A stretch of 64,000 nt of DNA from Hericium rajendrae (Eukaryota > Basidiomycota > Agaricomycetes > Russulales > Hericiaceae), in NCBI GenBank assembly GCA_033439255.1, contig CM065890.1, forward strand, positions 496,001-560,000, in the 5' to 3' direction. A model generated the notes under the pieces. That model was not told the DNA's origin. It made no database searches and saw nothing but the letters and a program-made list of their open reading frames with translations. Both the position numbers and the translations under genes were made by a program. Position 1 is the first letter of the stretch. Each line of letters opens with the position of its first letter. Shown in pieces: positions 24,762-35,421 of this stretch.

Positions 24762-26851
24762 ATGCACACTTGCGACCAGGATCTGCCTGCTGCTGCCCAG
24801 GGACGCAGGCGCAGCGTCGATATCGGTGGTCTCCACTTGGCGCTCGGCGATGAGGGCTCAGGACAAGGCTGGGTGGGCTGGGAGGAATGCGCTCGCTCGC
24901 ATCCATGGTGCGTCCATCGTTATCTCTCGCGAAACAAGGCGACTCATTTTGATCCGCTTCCCGACAGCTACGCTGAACTCTTGAGCGATATGTATACCCA
25001 GACCCACGCTGCTGTCAATACCGATGAACACTTGTCAGTTGCCGTTCTCTTGCCTTCGCGCTGTCTCTGGCTGACAGTCTTCTAGGACCCCCCTTGTTAT
25101 CCCCGACAAGACCCGCCGACGCTTGATTAGGTCTCTTGACAGTTGGCACTTCGAGCCCCACAAGCTCCCTGATGAGGAAGTCCTGTTTTGTTCACTCATC
25201 CTCTTCGAAGCTCTCTTTCGCATAGAAGGCCTCCCGGAGGCTGTCCAGGTCTCTATCAGTGCGTCGCTTGCCGTACTCTTCCCCTCGCCCTACTGACGTT
25301 TCCTATCACGAAAGGTCAAATATCCCACCTTCTGTGCAACCTACGTCAGGTCTACCGCAGCCAGAATTCTTATCACAATTTCGCGCATGCTCTTGACGTA
25401 CTCCAGGCGATGCACACTATCCTTCGTTCGGCAGGCCGGGTACCGCCCGTATCTATTCTCCGAAAACGGCGAAAATGGAGGCCAGATAACACCACGTCTG
25501 AGGGCGCCCTCGTGGCTTGTCTCGAACGGGAAGATCTTTTCTGTCTCTACGTCGCCGCTATCGGCCACGATGTTGGCCATCCCGGCTTTACGAACATGTT
25601 CATGGTAAGATTCTCTCATGGAAGCTACCTGTCCCTTTTCACACCATCATCATCATGATCATCTAGAAAAACGCTGGTGCCCCGTTGTCTTCCCTTTATA
25701 ATGACCAGTCGGCGCTCGAACAGATGCATTGTACGTTACTGCTTCATACTCTCCGGCGCCAAGGGTTGGGTTTCCTCCTCGACAACCCTCGGTCTGGTGC
25801 ATCTTTCCGTAAGCTCCTCCTAGAAACGGTTCTCGCAACGGATATGCGGGTCCATGCAGATTTCATGGAGCGTTTGAAAAGTGAAGTAGACGGCGAGCAG
25901 AGCGATCTGTGGAATCGAAAAGTGCTCATCTGCCAGGCCATTATCAAATGTGCTGATATAAGTAATCCCGTACGTACTCTTTGCTTCCAGCCTTCTTTTC
26001 CTTGTGCTTAGAGCTCATGTGCCTGCTCATTAGTGTCGGCCGCTGCGAGTATCACAGCATTGGGCCACCGCCCTGACGGAGGAATGGACGTCGCAGGCTC
26101 TTCTGGAGAAGTTCCTGCAGCTTCCGGCGACAGTGAAGGCATCCGACGATCCACTCTCCGAGGCGAAGGGTCAGGTGTTCTTCATACAACAGTTTGCGAA
26201 GCCGCTCTTTGACCTGGCCGTGCACGCCGTTCCCGGTAAACATCCCATTTTTTTTTACTGCCGCGCATCAATTCTGACTTCGCCACAGAAATGAAACCTT
26301 ACGCGGCGCAATGCGACGAGAACCTGAAAGTGTGGCTGCGTCGCTCCATCTCGTACTCTGCACCCGCCACCGCGGAGCCCGCCGACGAGCGCCCAGTGTC
26401 CCCATCCCAGCTTCCCGAAGAGTACCTCACCGTCTTCCCCATGACGCTCCCCTCCTCGCTCTTACGCTCCGAACACGACGACTGGCCCTCCACACACGTC
26501 CCCTCCGACGCCTCCTGCTCCTCCCGCTCGTCTTCACCCTCCCCCCTCCGCGCGCCCCTCGCGCTCAGCGCCGTCGCGTCCTCGCCGCCGCTCACCGCAC
26601 CCACAATAGTCCCCGCACACATGCTCCCCCCGCTCTCGACGACCAGCACGAGCACCGGCACCAGCCCCTCGACGCCCTCGCCCATCTCCCCCAGCGACGT
26701 GCGCAGCGAGATCTCCGACACGCCCTCGCGGCTCAGCGCCGCCGCCGGCAGCGCGGCCATCCGCGCGGCGTACAAGGCGAGCGTGCGCAAGAAGAGCAGC
26801 TTCCACCGCCACTCGTGGAACCCCCCGCCCGTCGCGCCCGCGCCGTCGTAG
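24762..26851 (+). CDS. PDE2: Class I cyclic nucleotide phosphodiesterase (PDE2-like)
   Basis: Six exons: 24762-25033, 25086-25258, 25315-25604, 25667-25969, 26034-26235 and 26289-26851, giving 600 aa, all in frame. It hydrolyses cAMP (possibly cGMP) to the 5'-monophosphate and so damps PKA signalling. Catalytic hallmarks are present: YHNFAHALDVLQ (HNxxHxxDV, about residues 170-181) and AAIGHDVGHPGFTN (the metal-binding HDxxH). Further ones are YNDQSALEQMHC, LLETVLATDMRVHADFM and the C-terminal KCADISNPCRPL and QVFFIQQFAKPL. A Ser/Pro-rich tail of about 180 aa follows and ends in basic RKKSSFHRHSW. The start is the first ATG in frame, but an additional upstream exon cannot be excluded. The symbol reflects family similarity to yeast Pde2. 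Confidence 0.87.
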
Positions 26852-28753
26852 TATTTGGACTTATCGCGGACTCTAGCCGCCGTCTCTAGCACGCACGTAT
26901 CTATATATCATTGAGTCTTTACTGTAGCTACACTCTATCTCTATCTCGTCTGTCTGTCTGTCTGTCTGTTTGTCTCGGCCGCGCGTTGTGGTTGCCTGTG
27001 TTTATTACCGTGCTTCGCGGGTGTCGTTTAATTGGTTTCGAGCCGGACGCGCTGGGTTTGTCTTTCGCGTTGTGAGGTCGGTGGGGGCGCGCGTATACCT
27101 CGTATGGCGCGGTGGAATAGTGTATAATATGAATGAAGGGCTGCCATGATGAATGTTGGAGGTGCGATCGTCTGCTGAGATCGGGCGGTGCTGCGGAGAT
27201 CGATGCGTCGTTTCTCGCTAGGGCTGCTGGTGAGGCTGATGCAGATGGGTGCACGCCCGTGTACGTCGGGATGCTGCCTGAGGGATCAGAATAGTTCATC
27301 ACCGATAGACGTGGAGGATGCAGGCCGGGTCGCGGGCGCGCAGACAGCGCAAGTAAGTAGTCCTGCGCCCCTCAGTGAGCGCGGCACGCATCGCTGCATA
27401 CTTGCTCTTCGAAAAATGAGAAGCGTCTGCACTGTGCAGCCGTCTGGGAACGCGTGCGATGGAGCGTGCGGGCGTCCGTGCTAAGCCGCGATGTGGTTGG
27501 GTTAGGCACGGCACGGAGCCGGGTCCTGCGGTGCGATGGGATGCGCGCATCGCGCTGGGATGCAGATGCAGATGCAGGCGCGGCCTATGGAGCGGTGGTC
27601 TGAGCAAGCGTACGCGGTAGTCGGACGGCGCAACTCTCGTACGGAAGCGCGTGAGAGCTGCTGCGAGCTCTCGCGAGTGGGGCCTGGCGCTGTGCACTGG
27701 GCCGCTGGGTGTGGAGTCAGCGCTGAAGGCGGGGAGCTCTAAGGCAGAGCTGGACATCTGGAGATAACTTCAAACGCTGCATGCATTACATTACTCACCT
27801 CGTGCACTACTTTGCGCCACCCGCGTTCGTGACCCACCTGCAAGATTCAGGAACATTTTTGCGGGGCGGTTTGCGAGCGGACTGAACGCACCGTCGCAAG
27901 TTGAACTTGGAGTTCGTAGCGAGCTGGCGTCGCGGTGGCCGGCCTGCCGTTCCGAAGAATTAATACCGGACACGTGGTGTTACTAGGATTCAACGCCGCT
28001 GCCACATGCCGGCTCAATTTCAGATTCGCAGATTGCAGATTGCATGCTTCGCAAGCAGCCACGCAGAGTGTTCTTCAGCCGGTGGCAACATATCGGGCAC
28101 CTTCAGCTTAGGACGGGCGAATCTCATACCGGCGAACTAGCAACGTTTTTGAGACACCGTGGCTTGCGGGCTGCCTGCATCAAATTGAACGAGAAGGTGG
28201 ATCTACCTGGATCTACATACTCACCGGTAACGTGTAAGCTTCGAGGCTTCCACGAAGCGACGATCTTCGGAATCGAGATTTGCAGTGCAACGTTGAGTGG
28301 TTGGAGGAAGCAGCGTTGCCATGGTCTTCTGGGCCGCGAAGCGAGAAGCGGCTGAGCCAGAGCCTTGAGACGATCGCTGGATCTGCGAAGCACACGCTGG
28401 CGTGCGACGCGAACGCAGTTCTGTAGGCATCCGATTTGCTCTGGGCTTGCGCCCGATACAACGTTGAGCGACGTGCAAAGTTACAGTGAAGTAGCCATAT
28501 CGTGATACCCTGATGAAAAAGAAACTCGAAGACAGTATGCATAGATAAGTAGAGGAGCGCTACAGTGGGACATACATTGTGATAATTGTTATGGAATACA
28601 TTTTCTGGATATAATTTATGCAGAGGTCGACCCGAGAGACGCATAAGCCTACACCAACAAGGCAAAGCCTAAACCACGATTTCGTCCACCTTCGAACGAT
28701 GTATGCAAAAACCCTATATGAAACTAGATCAGTACGCATAACTCAAAGATCAA
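26852..28753. other. 1.9-kb convergent intergenic region
   Basis: 3' flanks of the PDE gene (plus) and the YVH1 gene (minus). It has a (CTGT) microsatellite at about 26949-26972. Several open frames of 80-150 codons on both strands have no motif or intron logic. Confidence 0.5.
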
Positions 28754-30779
28754 TTATGCGTGACGCACAGGCACAACCCACTCCTTGCAGCTGCAACACA
28801 CGCCCGCCCAATCATAATTCCCCAGCTTCGCGCCGCATTTCTTGTTCGGACATATAATCTTGCCCGCAAGATCCCCCTTCTCAAGGAAAAACTCCATCCA
28901 CCCCATCTACAAGCGATCAGCCCCTCTCCAACACATCAGCAATTGATATCAACGCACCGGCTCGACAAAATAGCCAGAGCACTTCGGATTCATGAGGATC
29001 GGCGGGCTGAGGCTCGCTTTGTCCCGCGCAGGCTGTACGAGCGGCGACATGCCCAACGGCATGGGCCCGCGCAGCGCTGCCAGCTTCGGGTTTGCGTAGA
29101 GCTGTGCGGCGAGATCGGACGGGTGCTGATAGCCGTTGGGGCTCGCGGACGGGACGTGCCCGTTGGACGCGCGGGCCGGCTGGGAGGGCACCGCAGCGTG
29201 CTCCGGGATCGTATCGGCGATCGGTGACGTGCCCGCAGATGCGGGCGGCGGGTGGCTCGCTGCGGCGCCCTCTGCCGTCGCCGCCGCCGCTGCCGGTGCT
29301 TCTGCGCTCGTCTTTGTTGCGGTGTGTGGCTCGGGCAGCGTTAAGCGCATGGGCCGTGCGACGTCCGAGTCTTCGTCTTCTGAGTCTAGAGCGGACATAG
29401 AGAGCGCCGCGGCGAACGCGCCGAGACTGTTTATATTCTGGGGCCCCGAGAGCCGTCGAGGCTTCAAGTCACTCCCAGAAGCCCCGCGGGAGGGCGTCCG
29501 CGTCCGACGGGGGGCCGTCGCGTCCTTTTCCCTCGCCGAATCGCTCTTGAGCCCTTCTGAGTCGTTCTCGTCCTCCGTTTCCAGGGCTGACATCGATAAC
29601 GAAGCAGCCATGCCGCCTAACACGCTGCCCTCGAACGAGAGCAGGGAGGGCCGCCGCGGACGCGTGTCGCTGCCTGCGCCCGAACCTACGCGCGGTCGCG
29701 TCTGTGCAGAGGCACTTGCGGATGGACGGCGCGATGCGGTTGCTGATGGACGGCGCGAGGGCCGGCCGTTCATGGATGCACGGCGAGAAGTTGCAGGGGA
29801 CAAAACGCCTGCTGGGGTCGGAGGGCCGATCTGGCCGTGGTCGAGCATGTGTTCGCGTGCTGCTAGCTCTTGCCTGTGAACACAGTCAACAAGATATAGA
29901 CAAGATAATGCAGTGTGAACATCGAACTTACCGACACATTTTACAACGAATGCGCCGGCGAGGACCACCGGGGGTGGCGGGAGCGGAGTCACTCGGAGTG
30001 CGAGGGAATTTTGCAAACATGTCTGTTTCTGGCGCAGAGCCGTCTCCGTCTGGAGATCGCACGCGGATCAGCGCGGGACTGTGTGAAGGACAGCAGGGAT
30101 GACGCACTGAGGATTTCTTCTACGGCTCGCTCGAGATAGAACATCCGTACTGCCTTGTCCCGTCGTGAAACTTTGAATGCGGCTTGATGAAAGATCTCCA
30201 GCTGGTGCATAAACCCGTCGTTAGGCCTAGTCGCGAGCAACATTCACTTTCTGTATGAACGAAGGGCGGAAAGGACGCACTGCACCGATGGCCGTGCCTT
30301 TTTGATCATATCAATAGCAGTGGCTGCGTCAATGCTCTGGGAATACATCAGGTATGCGGCAACGATGGTTGCGCTCCGGCCTTCCGTGAGTCAGCGATGT
30401 GAAAGAGAAGTAGCCGCAGCTGTACGCACTCATGCCGGCCTGGCAGTGTACGAGCACGCCCCTGCCCTTATCAAGCTCAGCCTGGATGAAGGATATCGAC
30501 GGAAGCAGGTGCTGGAGCACGTCGGCCTCCTCTGTGTCGTCAAGGTTGATCTGGTGCTTCATGAAGGTCTACATACCCCGATCAACATCTCTAAGCTTCG
30601 CAGAGCACCACGAACTGCAGACGCACCTCGTTGATAGAGACTCTGCCTCGCATGGCGGTCAGGACGCTGTACACGTTCTTCGATCGTAACAGCTCGGTAT
30701 TTCTGGCACTGTACAAGTCGCCGACCCATAGATTTGGCAGGATTTCGTCCATGTTATTGGCTTCGGCGACATTCGCCAT
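28754..30779 (-). CDS. YVH1: Dual-specificity phosphatase with C-terminal zinc domain (YVH1/DUSP12)
   Basis: Seven exons, the first four being 30779-30627, 30568-30430, 30380-30281 and 30226 to about 30102; the rest run to the stop at 28756-28754. The DSP domain opens MDEILPNLWVGDLYSARN. The active-site loop VHCQAGM|SRSATIVAAYLM (HCx5R) is split by intron 2. After it come FMHQLEIFHQAAFKVSRRDK and YLERAVEEIL. The zinc module has RCKMCRQELAAREHMLDHG, then about 270 aa of Ser/Pro/Ala-rich insert, then CSGYFVEP|MGWMEFFLEKGDL, ICPNKKCGAKLGNYDWAG and CCSCKEWVVP. In yeast, Yvh1 acts in 60S ribosome maturation by helping Mrt4 release through its zinc domain. The insert is much longer than in yeast. 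Confidence 0.92.
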
Positions 30780-31029
30780 GATAACCTTGCTTGGGCTTAG
30801 AAATAGGGCCTGTTGTCTTTGATCTGGTGTGACTCTTGTCTGAAGAGTGATTTACGGAGGGTAGATAGAGTGGTGGAGTGAAGGGAGAAGTTGAGGTGAA
30901 GTCCAGGCTCGCGTCCGTTGCGGTGTCCCGCAATATGAATTATGGGCGCTTATGTGGTCCAGGCTCGATTGCAATTCAGATTTCAAACGTACTTTTGATT
31001 CTTTAATTTTGTTTGGGTCTTTTTCTCAT

Positions 31030-31118
31030 GGGCATGTGGTGTAGTTGGTTATCACGTTCGCTTCGCATCTGCTTCAGATACTTGCGAAAGGTGTCCGGTT
31101 CAATTCCGGACATGTCCA
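31030..31118 (+). tRNA. tRNA-Ala(CGC) with intron
   Basis: A full cloverleaf can be drawn: acceptor GGGCATG/CATGTCC with the alanine identity pair G3-U70; D arm GTG...CAC; anticodon stem TTCGC (31057-31061)/GCGAA (31084-31088); T arm TCCGG-TTCAATT-CCGGA; discriminator A. The anticodon CGC is at 31064-31066, and a 15-base intron (31068-31082) sits at the usual position after base 37. It decodes GCG. Intragenic A and B boxes serve as the pol III promoter. Confidence 0.93.
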
Positions 31119-31427
31119 CTAAACGAAACATCGTAATTTTTCCTTTTCATTTTGCTTTGGCTGAAGACGTCTGAGATTCGATATGAACCGAAATTAAAAG
31201 TCCAAACATACGTTTCATGTACGAAAAGGAATGACTAAATGAACTTGACATGCCAGTCACAATAACATTTCGATTTCGAATTCCAGTCTACTAACTTGTA
31301 CATTCTGATGAAAAGGAAAAACAAGATTGCATATTATTTGTATTCGTGAGGAACGAAGGCAAGCTCCGCTTGTATCTCACAAGCTTTACCCGGTCGCCAT
31401 TCTGTAACCATTTCAGCCTCAGACGGG
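31119..31427. other. AT-rich spacer
   Basis: Downstream of the tRNA, the TTTTTCC tract just after 31134 can serve as the pol III terminator. Nothing else is seen before the lysozyme stop codon. Confidence 0.6.
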
Positions 31428-32474
31428 TCACCTTAAGTTAAGCAACGCAGCGAGCACGTACCTCTTCAGCCCCGCGGCGTCGCCGTTGAACTTGTCTTGA
31501 TCACCAGGGTTCGCGCCGGAGTCGGCGTACTGCCAGAACGTCGTATAGCTAAATCAAATTGTCAGATCGTCCGAACTGCCGATGACCACATCATTAGAAG
31601 CGACTGACCCCCAGCCAGCAGGAAGCGTGCCAATCGCGGACGCGTAACGCGCGATCCAGAGGGGGTTCGTGGATGCGAACTTGGCGCTGTTGCCGGTGCA
31701 CGTCGTCCACCAATCAGTAGTCGTGTAGATCACTGTGTGGTGCAGATGAGCGGTGCGCTGGTGCAACCTCTGAGATGCTACATACCGGGGTATCTGGGAT
31801 TCGAAGTGGTGGATGAATGAGTTGAGGCACGAGCATACCGCGCGAAGTCTCACCTGGTCGTAGCCGCGTGGTAGGTGTTCGAGAAATCGGTGATCCAGTT
31901 GACCATCGCCGCGGCGCTGAGGCCATAGCATGTGGCACCGTTCGGGTTATCTGTCGTAGGAAGATAGGTCGCTTCAGAACAGCAGAATGAGGCATCGACT
32001 GACATTCGATGTCAAGTGCACCGGGGAGCGTGATGCCATCACCAGACCAGCCGCCTGAAATCGTGCCAAGGATTTAGATAACGGACGGTGTGAAGAGTAA
32101 GGAACATTACCGCCGTGAGCGAGGAAATAGTTGGCTTGCGCCGCTCCAGACGACGAGTCCGGGTGCGCAAAGTGGTAAGAACCACGAATGATGCCCGCGT
32201 TGGTAGCACCTGTGTACTGGCTAGAGAACGAAGGGTTTTGATATGCTGTCGACAAGGTGAGCGCACGAGGATCTACAGAAGAGGAATGGGCCGTACTGGT
32301 GCCTTCCGTTGCCTTGATGTAGGCAAATGTGACCCCGTTGGCCTTGACAGTGTTCCAGTTAACGGAGGGCTGGTAGCCGGAGACGTCGATTCCCAGGGGA
32401 TCGGCGCGCTTTTCAAGCACCGGCGTGCCGAGGGCCACTCCGGACAACAGAAGGAGATGTGCGAGGAAGAACAT
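31428..32474 (-). CDS. Secreted GH25 (Chalaropsis-type) lysozyme
   Basis: Muramidase that cleaves the MurNAc-GlcNAc bond of peptidoglycan; in fungi it probably acts on bacteria or is taken up with them. ATG at 32474 (the frame upstream only reaches a GTG). Signal peptide [16 protein letters not shown] is followed by TPVLEKR, a Kex2-like processing site. The catalytic barrel starts [17 protein letters not shown] and [11 protein letters not shown], continues [19 protein letters not shown], then GALDIEYNPNG (DxE catalytic pair; the junction is spliced in exon order), [29 protein letters not shown] and QDKFNGD. About five short introns. The extreme C-terminus reads [13 protein letters not shown] or, if a 33-base intron is removed, stops right after LKR. 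Confidence 0.9.
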
Positions 32475-34187
32475 ACTGGGCACGGTAAAAAATGTACGAC
32501 CCTTGTCGATATTTATACCAATACGAACAGCTCAGTACCTTGCATCCTCTGAAGCCGGGTAGACCCATACGTTGTACAACGCACGAGGAAACGAGGACAC
32601 GTGTCGCACAAGGAGAGAGAAGAAGTCGTTGCAGCGCATGTGCGCCTTGACGCGGCAGGGATAACTTGACAGCGTCGCATGCTCTTCTCAAGAAAAATCA
32701 GGTGTGCGTCAATTAATGAGAACATATTAGGCATGCAGCCCTTGGCAGTGATGCTTCTGTCAATCTCGGAGTTTGGCAATGCGACGAAGCCACCTTTATG
32801 ATAACATGTATTTAGAATCGTCACAAAGAGGAGCATCGGTTAATTCTCGTGAGCACTCACTGAATTGAAATACTGCACATTCAGATATTCATGCCATTGC
32901 TCGAGGAATCTGCCGTATTGAAAGTTTCCGCGTCGACCAGTCGGTACAAACATGGCCGGCCGCCGTCAACACGTTCGTTGTCCTCGAATATCAGATGCAG
33001 ACGGACTTCCACAAGGCCAAGGCGACAGATAAACATGGTGCATGCGGTTCGTACATGAGGACAGAGAGGACCAGGGCCGTCGTAGGCTCAGCGCAAGCCC
33101 GCTCGGCGGCCGCGAGCGATCTTACGAGGTGCAGTGGAGCTGCGCGAGTCTCGAAGGCGGCTTGTTCCGAACCCAGGGCTGTTGTGCCTGCAAAAAGGGC
33201 ACACGAAGTCTTCGTGTGGGAGAAATCACAGCGAATTTGTGGCATCACCAAGCGTCATTGCGCTACAAAAATTCTGCGAGGGAAGTTCAGCAAGACCTGA
33301 TGTCCTTACAAAAGCTGAGAAAGACCTACCTTACATCGTGTATCGATGAGGTTTGAGCCCTGACCTTACTTTACATTAGGCCTTCAATGCAGAGTACTTA
33401 CCATCATTTTGCATCCGAAAATGGAGCGTAGAACAAAGGAAACCCTGCATGCAGATGATCATCCAGAGCGCGCAATCACAAGCATTGATGGACAACAGGT
33501 CGAGGAAGTTGCGAAGGCCGACGTGGTGGACAGTTGGGCTGCATATGATAATCGTGGTAAGAGTCGAGGAGGAGAGTGCCGCGGCGCCGACATGCGCCTG
33601 TGAGTTAGGTGCTTCGGATCCGACGGCCGCAACGGCGGTCCCGGGTCCGTCGCCGCCGTTGGCGGCCGCTTTCGATTTCGCATAGCCTTTTGCGAGCCTC
33701 CACGTTTGCGACCTTCGTTCACTTTGTAAATCTGTAATGTGCGTACGAGAATGTAGGCATGTAGACCACATATGTGTCTGATCGTTCGTCGTCATGCAGA
33801 TGAGGGTGAGTGGATTCAATCTGTATCTTATTCGACGGTTTACCGATCTCAGGACAGCTATCGTGCGCCCAATATTCGCGAAGCCATAGGATCATGACAT
33901 CTGATGATTCGCGATCTAGACATCTATCGCCCAGTGGGGTTTTTAGCTTGATTGCAGCTGAGAAAATGAAGACATACCGGTCTTTTCGTCCACGGGTCGG
34001 TGTCTTATGAGGGGATTCTATAATATAGATACTAATAGTACGTATTCTTCCGAGGATCACAGGCCTCACACCACTGCAGATCGGGCCTTCTGTTGTCGCG
34101 ATGGCGTATCTATATGCTCCATATAGGAGCAGTGGCCACCACTCTGCCTCACTATTCAGTAAGTGTCGTGTTTAATCTCGTCTCGCC
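32475..34187. other. 1.7-kb intergenic region with an unassigned open frame
   Basis: Promoters of the lysozyme (minus) and hydrolase 3 (plus). The minus-strand open frame at 33376-33819 contains TWRLAKGYAKSKAAANGG and a hydrophobic end. It vaguely recalls the C-terminal part of fungal seven-helix (DUF6533-like) proteins, but I see no preceding membrane helices. I do not call it a gene. Confidence 0.4.
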
Positions 34188-35421
34188 ATGCCGCTCGCTC
34201 CCGTGAACAAAGAAGGAGCCCAGCTCTACTACGAAGACTCTGGACCTGTGGAAGGAGTACGATACACAACCTTGGTTTTTATCCACGGCACAGGCATCCA
34301 CGGAGGTAAGTCTCGACGCGTGTCTGCTGTGCTCATCATTTAACGCCTATTATCAGCCATTTTTCGCCCGATGATGCCCTTCGCAGCACCGAACGGCCTG
34401 CGCATCGTTGCGGTTAACAGACGAAACTATCCTGGCTCCACAGCCAACACCACAGAGGACTTGCTGGCAATTGCGAAAGGATCACATCCCAAGACTCAGT
34501 CTGCATTCCTCGCACGCCAAGGTCTCGAAATCGCAGAATTTCTATCGTGGTTCATCGAGACGCAAGGAATTCCCAAAATACAGGAGGACGAGGGCGGCGC
34601 CATGTACGGCGGTTTGGCGCTTGCGGGGTGGTCATCCGGGAACACTTTGCTCTTCGCACTGCTCTCCCACTTGGCGCACGTCCCCGATAAGACGGGAGCC
34701 GCAATAGAGCTCTACCTGCGAACGTGCTTCCATTACGGTGCGTTCTCTTTTCTCATATACCATGGCGCGCTGTCATAAGCCGCGGCGTTCCTCGCAGACG
34801 GGCCGCGCTGGGCGTCTGGCTTTCCACACATCGAGCCCTTCCCTCGGCCTCTCGATGACCCGAGCCTCACGCAGGAGCAGCGCTGGGTGCTCTTCGAGCT
34901 CTGGGTATCCGCCTACTACGAGCATCCCGACTCTGCGTCGCGCTTGATCGAAGGGCTCGCGCTCTTATGGCCCGACGATCCCCCCACGGACAAGCTTCCT
35001 ACCTTCCGGCGCATGACGCCGGAAGAAATCGCGAGCGTGAGTTCGCCGTCCGTGCTGTGGAGCTACGAAGTGCTGGTGCGCAACGCCGCGCCGACCATGT
35101 TCGCTGATCACATGCGCCGGGCGCTGTTCGATAAGGCGAACGCCGCCGTATGGCCGGGCGTGAAGGTCAAATACGTGCAGTGCTCGGAGAGCCTATGGGA
35201 GATGCTGACTGTGCTGTGGGAAACGGAGAAGCTTTATGAGGATGCTTGCAAGGAGAACGGTAGGCCTCTAGGAAGAATCATCGAGTTCCATCTCATGGAG
35301 GGTGCAAACCATTGCGTACGCGTTTTGACTGTTGCGGGTATATGTCAAGCTGAATTGTGCCTTGCAGGCTCACTGGGACCAACCAGAACGGCTGACCCAG
35401 TTATTCGCCGAACTGGTGTAA
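34188..35421 (+). CDS. Alpha/beta-hydrolase fold protein, paralogue 3
   Basis: Four exons: 34188-34305, 34357-34737, 34798-35315 and 35368-35421, giving 356 aa. Exon 1, exon 2 and exon 4 have exactly the lengths of paralogue 2 (118, 381, 54) and exon 3 differs by one codon. Oxyanion strand VFIHGTGIHG, nucleophile elbow GWSSG in LALAGWSSGNTL, DGPRW at the exon 3 start, KVKYVQCSESLWEM, then NHC|AHWDQPERL with the probable catalytic His. Cytosolic hydrolase of unknown substrate, on the plus strand and so inverted with respect to paralogue 2. Confidence 0.88.

Noticed and set aside
27299-27757. 152-codon minus frame in the PDE/YVH1 spacer
   Set aside because: No motif, Arg/Pro/His-rich, likely 3' UTR or spacer.
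33376-33819. Minus frame with TWRLAKGYAKS, possible seven-helix protein tail
   Set aside because: No preceding transmembrane helices or intron logic were found; too weak to call a gene.
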